Source of the DNA: a virus
Virus record (IMG/VR): IMGVR_UViG_3300032753_000003
Location: 1 to 64,000 of that record
Length of the DNA stretch: 64,000 nucleotides
Strand: one strand, 5' to 3'
Part shown: in pieces, positions 15,977-22,709 of the stretch
How positions within the stretch are numbered: the stretch's first letter is position 1
Layout: each line of letters starts with the position of its first letter
Program-made: the position numbers and the translations under genes
Notes under the pieces: generated by a model
Seen by the model: the letters and a program-made list of their open reading frames with translations, nothing else
Told to the model about the DNA's origin: nothing
The model's database searches: none

Positions 15977-17737
15977 TTAAACCTCAAATACCTGTTGTAT
16001 ATAACCTGATCTTAGTTCAGGATGGAATGTTGTCAAAACATACTTGTATGAATCATCTATCTGTTGTACTTTAGCTATAGCTAGAGCAGCTGGCTGAGTA
16101 CGGAATCGTACAACAAATGATTCTGAGCCAAGACCTGCTATCTTGTCTTTGTATTGCCTAACTGCCTTTGTTATGAGTTCAGACATTACAGTATTTGATA
16201 GTCCGCGTTCGTGCATCCTATCTACAAAATGTTTACTGATCTCTAATGGACCGTCTGGCATGATACCGTATTTGATGACTTTGTTAATTGGTTTTAACGA
16301 TTCGTTAACACGTTTAAACTCGTTCTTGTTTTGAACAGCACGATATTGTGCGGCCCTGGCCATCTTCTCTCGCTGTTCAGGTGTCTTGCCTGCAAACTTT
16401 GGGTGTGTGCTGGCTTTAAACACTGCAATCCATCGTTCAACAGGATCTGCGCTGGTTAATTTTTTGTTTTGTTCTAAAAGCCCCTCTGCTTTCATACTTT
16501 TCATAATAATTTCTAATTCTGGCCAATTGACATTCAGTCTTTTCAACAAATATAATATGCTTTTTACTATGAAACTTCTGTCAATTAAATTTTTGAGCAA
16601 TAATTTTATTATGTTGGTTTTATTATTTTCTATTATTATTTTTAGCTCAGGCCAATCAAACCCTAAGAATAACAGCAATGAAATAGTAGATATCCTTAAA
16701 TGAACAACACTTAACCCAATTTTTAATTTATTGAGGTCGTCTAACATTTCTAATTTGTATCTGTTAACTAACTTTTTAAATTCATCAGAATTATTATCTA
16801 CAGATAATATTTTCTTAGCATCGGGACTGTTTGGATTTAGTTTTAAGACCTTGATTATATAATCTTTTATCAATCCGGGACCATGAAACCGATCTAAAAG
16901 GTTTCCATAACTACTACCAGCTTCCTTTACTTTTATTTTTTTATTAATATTTCCTAATTTGTTTTTTTGATTTATATTCTCTTTGATTTCGTTTAAATTT
17001 AAGTGTTCGATGCTGTTCAGTACAGTATCAACTTCTGTCCACTTGCAGTCTAAATCTTTTAAACGATTTGATACAGAATATGCCAACGGTATATTTTCCA
17101 TTTTGATCAAAGTTAATATATATTTGATGATATCGTGTTTGTATTCCGTTAAGATATAATCTACTGCTTGCTTAGGAAGATTTGAGAATTTAAATTTGTC
17201 TCTTAAGAATTCCAATGCTTTGATGAACTCGCCAACTTTAATAAATTGATCAAATTTGTTAATGGTACTTTCATATCTATCGGGATCAAATCCTCTTTGA
17301 TTCTCTAGCCAAATGTTTTCTTCTAGATTGTCATAGTTTAGTTGTTCCAAAACATCGTCGTCTGTCTGCGCTCTTTCTGTGTCAATACTTTTTTTGATAA
17401 TGACAAGTTCTGGCCAATCTATACCCAACATTGTCAACGCCCTAACAGCCGGAGATACCACATACAACATGTTACCTGTTGGTAGAGTTTTTATACACGT
17501 TAATAGATGTTTTAGAATCTCACTTTTTCTTTTGTTGATTTCATCAATTAACAAACGTTTGTGTTTATCAACCAAAGCCTTTTCTCGAAAGACTGCATAA
17601 GTGATTTGATCAAGAGCACTGTCAATATATCTTGGATGATTTTGAAGATCGTCAACTATCCTATCTATGATTTGATCATCCTCAGTTAAGGTGTTGACAG
17701 CAGGAGTGGCTTCAGATATAATTTCTTTACAAAACAT
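15977..17737 (-). CDS. WPEL-repeat late protein with C-terminal toxin-like domain
   Basis: 586 residues from the ATG at 17737, chosen because AATAAATA ends four bases upstream and because the resulting MFCKEIISEA matches the T4 capsid-targeting pattern (ISE site). An in-frame ATG 21 bases upstream is less likely. Four copies of the helical module with GxDWPELxxIxxS occur near residues 85-125, 205-245, 330-370 and 375-410. After a linker (HPKFAGKTPEQREKMARAA), residues about 495-586 form a compact domain beginning LEISKHFVDRMHERGLS, with an H...R...ER pattern like DUF4258 or RelE-type nucleases. This could be the active cargo and the repeats a carrier or binding region; that is inference. Confidence 0.72.
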   Translation of the reverse strand: MFCKEIISEATPAVNTLTEDDQIIDRIVDDLQNHPRYIDSALDQITYAVFREKALVDKHKRLLIDEINKRKSEILKHLLTCIKTLPTGNMLYVVSPAVRALTMLGIDWPELVIIKKSIDTERAQTDDDVLEQLNYDNLEENIWLENQRGFDPDRYESTINKFDQFIKVGEFIKALEFLRDKFKFSNLPKQAVDYILTEYKHDIIKYILTLIKMENIPLAYSVSNRLKDLDCKWTEVDTVLNSIEHLNLNEIKENINQKNKLGNINKKIKVKEAGSSYGNLLDRFHGPGLIKDYIIKVLKLNPNSPDAKKILSVDNNSDEFKKLVNRYKLEMLDDLNKLKIGLSVVHLRISTISLLLFLGFDWPELKIIIENNKTNIIKLLLKNLIDRSFIVKSILYLLKRLNVNWPELEIIMKSMKAEGLLEQNKKLTSADPVERWIAVFKASTHPKFAGKTPEQREKMARAAQYRAVQNKNEFKRVNESLKPINKVIKYGIMPDGPLEISKHFVDRMHERGLSNTVMSELITKAVRQYKDKIAGLGSESFVVRFRTQPAALAIAKVQQIDDSYKYVLTTFHPELRSGYIQQVFEV

Positions 17738-17741
17738 GAAA

Positions 17742-17749
17742 TATTTATT
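17742..17749 (-). promoter_or_regulatory. Late promoter octamer AATAAATA
   Basis: Minus strand, four bases from the ATG at 17737. It supports that start over the one at 17758 and predicts a leaderless late mRNA. Confidence 0.55.
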
Positions 17750-17771
17750 AGATTTCATCTAACAAAAATTT

Positions 17772-17779
17772 CATAAATA
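17772..17779 (+). promoter_or_regulatory. Late promoter octamer CATAAATA for the speD transcript
   Basis: Plus strand. The tRNA-like element starts four bases after the octamer, so the late speD mRNA would begin exactly with that structure. Confidence 0.55.
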
Positions 17780-17783
17780 AATT

Positions 17784-17849
17784 TAAGATGTAGCTCAGGA
17801 TAGAGCGGCTGCTTGCAGTGGGTCATGGGTGTAAGTCTCATCGTCTTAT
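17784..17849 (+). ncRNA. tRNA-like cloverleaf lacking an anticodon loop, in the speD leader
   Basis: All four stems fold. Acceptor TAAGATG (17784-17790) with CGTCTTA (17842-17848) makes 7 pairs, one G-U. D stem GCTC/GAGC (17793-17796/17803-17806). Anticodon stem GCTGC/GCAGT (17808-17812/17815-17819) closes on only two bases, TT. Variable region GGGTC; T stem ATGGG/CTCAT (17825-17829/17837-17841) with a 7-base loop. Five anticodon-loop bases are missing and the T loop TGTAAGT lacks the usual TTC. It cannot decode. It may be a decayed tRNA or a structured 5' leader of the speD gene, whose Shine-Dalgarno lies 23 bases downstream. Confidence 0.65.
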
Positions 17850-17885
17850 GTCAACGTAAACCTGTTAACATGAGGAGTAATGCAA

Positions 17886-18260
17886 ATGTCAAACCAATGG
17901 GGATATCACTTGATTATCAATGCAGCCGGCGCTGATATGAGTTCTATTAGTAGTCACGATAATATAAAAGCTTTCGCACGAGATCTAGTAAAAAGAATAG
18001 ACATGGTTCCTTTTGGAGAACCACAGACTGTTAGATTTGGAGAAGGCAATAAGGCAGGTATCACTCTGATACAACTAATTGAGACATCCAACATCATGTG
18101 CCACTTTGTAGAAGAAGATATGGGCGACGGCACTGGTAGTTACTATATGGATGTGTTTTCTTGCAAGACATTCAATCAGGAAGATGTTATCAAGTGCTGC
18201 GAGGAATATTTTGGTAAAACACGTAACTCTGTTACGTTTTTAACTCGCCACGCATTTTGA
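17886..18260 (+). CDS. speD: SpeD-like pyruvoyl decarboxylase (AdoMet decarboxylase family)
   Basis: 124 residues, typical of class 1b SpeD. The start at 17886 is nine bases from GAGGAG; an ATG at 17880 is too close. Features: WGYHLIINAAGADMSSI at the N-terminus, the self-cleavage region LIETSNIMCHFVEE aligning with the family ESHxxxH (Ser kept, the following His replaced by Asn, second His kept) and YMDVFSCKTF. Bacterial SpeD makes decarboxylated AdoMet for spermidine; some SpeD homologues are known to have become arginine or ornithine decarboxylases, so the substrate is uncertain. speD is a recurrent auxiliary gene of marine T4-like phages. Confidence 0.82.
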   Translation: MSNQWGYHLIINAAGADMSSISSHDNIKAFARDLVKRIDMVPFGEPQTVRFGEGNKAGITLIQLIETSNIMCHFVEEDMGDGTGSYYMDVFSCKTFNQEDVIKCCEEYFGKTRNSVTFLTRHAF

Positions 18261-18266
18261 GAACAA

Positions 18267-18677
18267 TTATCTCTTTTTCAAGAGATCTGCAACTGTCTTT
18301 GATAGTTCTAGATCTCTTGGAGCATTTGGTAAGTCGCCCGCTTGTATCGGGCGATAGCTGAGTATCTCACCGCCGGAATATTCAAGTTCATTGCGCTCAA
18401 ATCTCTTTATAAAATCTTCAATTGGTGCAGGACCATCTGCATCAATCATTTTGTTATCTAATAATAGCACAGCATGTTGAGCTTTATCAGCACCATTTGG
18501 AACAGTGTGTCCAACTAGCACGTAAACTTCTCCGCCATATATTATCTGCAATGCTTGCGCAAATATAACACATCCGCCATCAAACGGTCCGCTGTCTATA
18601 GAGTTAACTAACAGATTATATATCTTGTTTTTGTTGCGCCAGTGCCATGCTTCGGATATTATATCTCGTGCTCTCAT
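18267..18677 (-). CDS. Cysteine-protease-like protein with tag MRARDIISEA
   Basis: 136 residues. MRARDIISEA aligns with the T4 internal-protein tag MKTYQEFIAEA nearly position by position, with ISE as the cut site. The body has a possible Cys-His-Asp triad: GGCVIFAQALQIIYGG, AQHAVLLLDNK and MIDADGPAP, the order found in papain-like and NlpC-like folds. The role is not known; it might process a host protein or peptide after injection. A late octamer lies four bases upstream of the ATG. Confidence 0.62.
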   Translation of the reverse strand: MRARDIISEAWHWRNKNKIYNLLVNSIDSGPFDGGCVIFAQALQIIYGGEVYVLVGHTVPNGADKAQHAVLLLDNKMIDADGPAPIEDFIKRFERNELEYSGGEILSYRPIQAGDLPNAPRDLELSKTVADLLKKR

Positions 18678-18681
18678 GAGA

Positions 18682-18689
18682 TATTTATT
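18682..18689 (-). promoter_or_regulatory. Late promoter octamer AATAAATA
   Basis: Minus strand, four bases before the ATG at 18677 and inside the last codons of the transporter gene upstream. Confidence 0.55.
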
Positions 18690-19296
18690 GTATCCTATGA
18701 TAGAGACTTGTCTTGCGTTCTAACCAATTCAGCAATATACCATATGCAGGAAGTACCATAATGCTGCTAACTACCATTTTGATTAATATTTGATTGGTAG
18801 CTACAGTTAACCAATGTGCAGACATATATGAATTGCTGCTACCAGCAAATGCTGATCCCAAGAACACATATTGTGCAAACGCTACTGTTATTAGAGTACT
18901 GACTGTTGGGGCTGTCCACCATGCTGCCCACTTGTCTCTAGACCATTGGAATACAAATACATCTAAACTAGCAGCCAATATATATGTAAATCCACTAGCA
19001 GCACCCACTCTTAATGCTAGAGCCCAATCGGATACAGCCAAGAATACTATGGGAACACTGATAATAGAGCTTGGTATAAAACTGAGTAATATTACTTGTC
19101 TTGCTAATTTCTTACCCATAAATCTCACAGTTAGATCGCTGGCTAGATACACAAGAGGCGATGTTAATGTGCTACAAGTAATAACAATACCGGCTGCATT
19201 TAATTTGTAATTTACCAGCCAGTTGCTTAAACAGATGATAATGGTATGCAATATCATCAGTTTCACTATCAGTAGTTGGTTCAGTTTTTCTGTCAA
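18685..19296 (-). CDS. yhhQ: YhhQ/QueT-type queuosine precursor transporter
   Basis: 203 residues with about six transmembrane segments. The family pattern SPLVYLASDLTVRFMGKKLA matches the VUT_1/YhhQ hallmark (P-x-x-Y/F-L-x-x-D...GKK-A-R), which imports 7-deazaguanine precursors such as preQ0 or preQ1. Some phages carry it to feed tRNA queuosine or 7-deazaguanine DNA modification. The reading frame begins with TTG at 19296; an internal ATG at 19257 is the alternative. No queuosine biosynthesis or DNA transglycosylase gene is visible in this window. Confidence 0.8.
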   Translation of the reverse strand: MTEKLNQLLIVKLMILHTIIICLSNWLVNYKLNAAGIVITCSTLTSPLVYLASDLTVRFMGKKLARQVILLSFIPSSIISVPIVFLAVSDWALALRVGAASGFTYILAASLDVFVFQWSRDKWAAWWTAPTVSTLITVAFAQYVFLGSAFAGSSNSYMSAHWLTVATNQILIKMVVSSIMVLPAYGILLNWLERKTSLYHRIQ

Positions 19297-19357
19297 GACG
19301 CTAGATCCACTTAAAAGTTTACTTTAAGTTAATCGATCAAACCAGTCAAAGTCTAGT

Positions 19358-22240
19358 TTATTTCTTCATCACAGCCATGTTATCGACCAAGTTGGGATAT
19401 GGTCTACCAGCAGCTTTGGCTCTGCGCTTGGCTTCTGCTTTCTGTGCAGGTGTCATGGTCTTGTGCTTTTTCTTGGGATTGGGTTTGTCCCAAACTTCAG
19501 CTTCTTCTACAGTCTTTAAGCCCATGTTCTTCTCTGCAATGTCCATGAGATGTTTGATCCATACGCGACCAAGCTTCTTTTCATCAAATCCCTTGCACCA
19601 TAGATTCAGTTTCTGTTCTTCAGTTGCATTTGGATCTTTGAGTATGTTCCTCAATTGAGTGAAGCTCATACCAGTTCCACCTTCTTCGGTACTGCGACCA
19701 GTTCTAACAGTCTCAAAGTCAACTTGATCCTGAGTGCCGCCAAATTTAGCTAGTGCTACTGGATCCTTCATGCGCTTCTCTAGAGTGTCCATCCACTTCT
19801 TGAAGCCTTCATAACGATCATCACCAACCATTAGTATAACCTTCTTGTATGGACTATCAGCAGGCAATACCAATTCTTTTTCAATCTTCTTGACTGGGGA
19901 CGGACTTGTGATGCCATCTGGAGATACTATTAGGTGGAATATATTGGCATGGGATGGATACAGTTTCTGCCAAGTCTCTAGTTTGGTCATTGGAGGTATT
20001 GGATCATCTGGACCAACTTTTGAACTGATGTACACATAGGGATCGCCGCCTAGTTCTGCTGCTTTCTTGAGAACCAAATTAACCAACTGTTCGTGACCCT
20101 TGTGCCCAACAAAGCTGCCTGCTGTGACCACTGCAGTCCTAGTTCTGTTATGTGCGGTCGATGTTGTGGCTTTCTTAGCAGCCATTTTGGCTTTCATCTC
20201 TGAACTGGTTACTTTAGCCAGCTGACCATTAGGCAAATTGATCACCAGACCTTCTATATTGCTACCCAGTTGATCTTTGCCTTTGATGTTGGGACTGTTT
20301 ATGATAACGTCACTTAGTGCTTTGCGAGCCTTGTTGAGTATTTCTTTAGCAGCGGCTTTGTTTGGATCATCTTTCTTTTTGGATGACAGCGCAGCTTTTA
20401 GATTTGACTGATTTTTTACAATTGGATCAACTATCTTGCTGACATCTACTCCACGTTGTGTGAGATGATTATCAACAAATTTGACCTCTGGACTACTGTA
20501 TGACATCAGTTTCTTTTTGACGGCCTGTGCATCGGGTAGTGCATCACCGGTGCTGTATTGTCTAAAACTGAATGGTACCAAAGTCATTTTGGTTCCCAGT
20601 TTCTTGGGATCATAGTCTATATTAACAAACTTATAACCGTCGTCGCTCTTCTGTGCCATTTCATTGAACAGTAACTCTGCTTGTACTATGCAGTCAGATG
20701 GTAGTGATTTTATGAAGTTGCTATTCGCAATTGCTGCTAGAGCATGATCATAAGCTTCTGTACGTTTAAGCTGCTCGCCTGTTTGTCCGTGTTCTTCGCC
20801 ATAGCGACGGAACATGCCAATGTCACTGGCATACATTGGTTTAGTAACTTTAGAAGTCATCATAAAAGGGCGACCGCTAGCATCCTTACCAAAGCGTATA
20901 CCAGCACCATCTACCTTTAGATTGACTTGTATACCGTCCAGTGTTCCGCCATTTTTAGCTATCTCATCACACATGGTAATAAAATCTAGATCCTTCATTT
21001 CAGTACTTGATCCAGGATTATATATGTGCTTGATACCCTGTCGCTTGTAATCAGGGGTGTCCGCTTCTGACAGAGATTCTGTCATCTTGTAGCTTGCTTT
21101 GTAGGTATCTATCTGTTGATCTAAATCAGCTGGTGCAGATACACCCAGCACATCTATCATCTTCTTTAGTGCAACTGACTTTTCTGCAATATCTCGTTCG
21201 GGATCGTTCTTATAGAGTCCCTGTGCGCCTGGACCAAACAGCTTCTTGATGAAGTTTTCAACCACAATGTTCTTTTCGCTGTCGTCTAACAATTCATTCA
21301 TGACATCTAGAAGACCAGTAAAACTCCAGAACTTCTTGCTCATTCGTTTGAAATTTTCAGGGGTTAATTTCTTGCCAAATAAGTTGGCAAATATGCTGGA
21401 CAGTGACTGGTCGTAGCCTTCTGTTGGTCTAGCTTTCAATACCTGCAAGCCATCTTTAATCAAAGGTTTACCTGCATCGTCTAGTACTGGTTCAAACTTC
21501 TGCCTTAGGCCGCCGCCTTCTTTGCTGCTGACAGCAAACGATACCATATTGTCTGTAGTGGACACATCTTGTTCAACTCGTGATTTGCCTCTACCAACCA
21601 TTTTTCTCAGAAGGAAGTCAGTTTTGGTTAAACTTGCAAAGCTTTGTATGATGTACTTGTGGAACACGCCCTTGATGCCAGACTGTATATCTTCCCAAGC
21701 GCTGCTGTGACTAAATGCAGACCAATCGGTAGGTTCGCCACCTTCATAATGCACAAACTCTAAATCTATTTGAATCTTAAGAGGTGGTTCAGACAATTCC
21801 CACAGACTACTGAATTGTTCGTTGCCTCTTTCATAGCCTAAGAACACTGCTGGACCTATCTTGCGACCTTTTATGCCCTGCAAGAATGTATCAAGATCAG
21901 CTGCTTTGTCTCTATCTACCTGTGTATCTATATCGCCTACTTTGGGTTTAACTTTGGCAAATTCTTCGTCGGGTATGTTGGTGTCAAAGAAGTGCAGAGA
22001 TGATCCGCTGAGGAACTTACCACTTTGTAACAATTCTGGTGACCACAATGGCACTTTATATTGTTTCTGATATGCTGTGTTTATAGCTGTCATCAGCTTC
22101 TTCAATATGGGAACTATATAAGATCTATCATGAACTCGCAGGTCAATATGCTGAGCACGATGTCCACCCGGTAATTCTAAGTTGCCGCCTTCCTTCAACA
22201 ATATTTTCACAGCGGGGGCAAATAATTCCTGTAATAACAT
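19358..22240 (-). CDS. Multi-domain nucleotidyltransferase (pol-beta-type, ligase-type and HIGH-type domains)
   Basis: 960 residues. Residues 1-17 (MLLQELFAP...LLKE) resemble the late tag. About 80-220: polymerase-beta-type nucleotidyltransferase (SGSSLHFF, VGDIDTQVD, third carboxylate in LKIQIDLEFVH). About 410-690: a covalent nucleotidyltransferase like ATP-dependent ligases, with motif I LKVDGAGIRFG, motif III QAELLF, motif IV EGLVINLP and motif V AKVTSS. About 695-850: a HIGH-type cytidylyltransferase-like Rossmann domain (VTAGSFVGHKGHEQLV). The tail is basic (KPNPKKKHKTMTPAQKAEAK). Related proteins in cyanophages are annotated as cytidylyltransferases. The substrate, possibly tRNA, NAD or DNA ends, is unknown; virion packaging is inferred. 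Confidence 0.75.
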   Translation of the reverse strand: MLLQELFAPAVKILLKEGGNLELPGGHRAQHIDLRVHDRSYIVPILKKLMTAINTAYQKQYKVPLWSPELLQSGKFLSGSSLHFFDTNIPDEEFAKVKPKVGDIDTQVDRDKAADLDTFLQGIKGRKIGPAVFLGYERGNEQFSSLWELSEPPLKIQIDLEFVHYEGGEPTDWSAFSHSSAWEDIQSGIKGVFHKYIIQSFASLTKTDFLLRKMVGRGKSRVEQDVSTTDNMVSFAVSSKEGGGLRQKFEPVLDDAGKPLIKDGLQVLKARPTEGYDQSLSSIFANLFGKKLTPENFKRMSKKFWSFTGLLDVMNELLDDSEKNIVVENFIKKLFGPGAQGLYKNDPERDIAEKSVALKKMIDVLGVSAPADLDQQIDTYKASYKMTESLSEADTPDYKRQGIKHIYNPGSSTEMKDLDFITMCDEIAKNGGTLDGIQVNLKVDGAGIRFGKDASGRPFMMTSKVTKPMYASDIGMFRRYGEEHGQTGEQLKRTEAYDHALAAIANSNFIKSLPSDCIVQAELLFNEMAQKSDDGYKFVNIDYDPKKLGTKMTLVPFSFRQYSTGDALPDAQAVKKKLMSYSSPEVKFVDNHLTQRGVDVSKIVDPIVKNQSNLKAALSSKKKDDPNKAAAKEILNKARKALSDVIINSPNIKGKDQLGSNIEGLVINLPNGQLAKVTSSEMKAKMAAKKATTSTAHNRTRTAVVTAGSFVGHKGHEQLVNLVLKKAAELGGDPYVYISSKVGPDDPIPPMTKLETWQKLYPSHANIFHLIVSPDGITSPSPVKKIEKELVLPADSPYKKVILMVGDDRYEGFKKWMDTLEKRMKDPVALAKFGGTQDQVDFETVRTGRSTEEGGTGMSFTQLRNILKDPNATEEQKLNLWCKGFDEKKLGRVWIKHLMDIAEKNMGLKTVEEAEVWDKPNPKKKHKTMTPAQKAEAKRRAKAAGRPYPNLVDNMAVMKK

Positions 22241-22254
22241 CCTTGTTTCCTTGA

Positions 22255-22674
22255 TTATTTGTCTATTGCTTCCAGCAACGCCTTCATGATGTCCATATGA
22301 CTCTCACTCATGTGGAATTTCATCACAGGACTCACAGTATTAACACCAGGCTGTTCTCGGCTTGCAGCAAAGGCTATTTCTTTTACTTCTTTACCCATGC
22401 GTTTTGCAACAGCTTTGATCATCTCGGCTTCTTGTGGGCTATATGCTGTTGCTATGGGAACGTCTCTTAGATTACGTTCGTGGTAGAATGATGGATCTAT
22501 TTCTGGGTGAGCTGCCATTGCTACCACAAACTTGTAGAACTCATAGTAGCCGTCCATGTCTGGGAATATGAAGGTATGAGGCAACGTGTGCCTTACACCT
22601 ATTGGAAGATCAGTTTCAGCATACTCATATGCTCTATCTGGATCTTTAGTTTCGTATAATTCTCTAAGTCTCAT
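22255..22674 (-). CDS. Conserved phage protein with tag MRLRELYE, 139 aa
   Basis: MRLRELYE ends in LYE, a good prohead protease site. The rest reads like a small alpha/beta protein: TFIFPDMDGYYEFYKFVVAMA, SPQEAEMIKAVAKRMGKE and SESHMDIMKALLEAIDK. Similar short proteins occur in marine T4-like phages without known function. It lies between two large tagged genes; the late octamer at 22693-22700 and a GGGTAGG ribosome site precede it. Confidence 0.62.
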   Translation of the reverse strand: MRLRELYETKDPDRAYEYAETDLPIGVRHTLPHTFIFPDMDGYYEFYKFVVAMAAHPEIDPSFYHERNLRDVPIATAYSPQEAEMIKAVAKRMGKEVKEIAFAASREQPGVNTVSPVMKFHMSESHMDIMKALLEAIDK

Positions 22675-22692
22675 GGTACCTACCCGTTGTTG

Positions 22693-22700
22693 TATTTATG
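22693..22700 (-). promoter_or_regulatory. Late promoter octamer CATAAATA
   Basis: Minus strand, 18 bases before the ATG at 22674, leaving room for a Shine-Dalgarno. Confidence 0.55.
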
Positions 22701-22709
22701 GCGTAGGTA

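Noticed and set aside
17784-17849. Functional tRNA(Cys or Ala) from TTGCA in the middle arm
   Set aside because: Using TGC or GCA as anticodon breaks the anticodon stem; the only good stem leaves a two-base loop.
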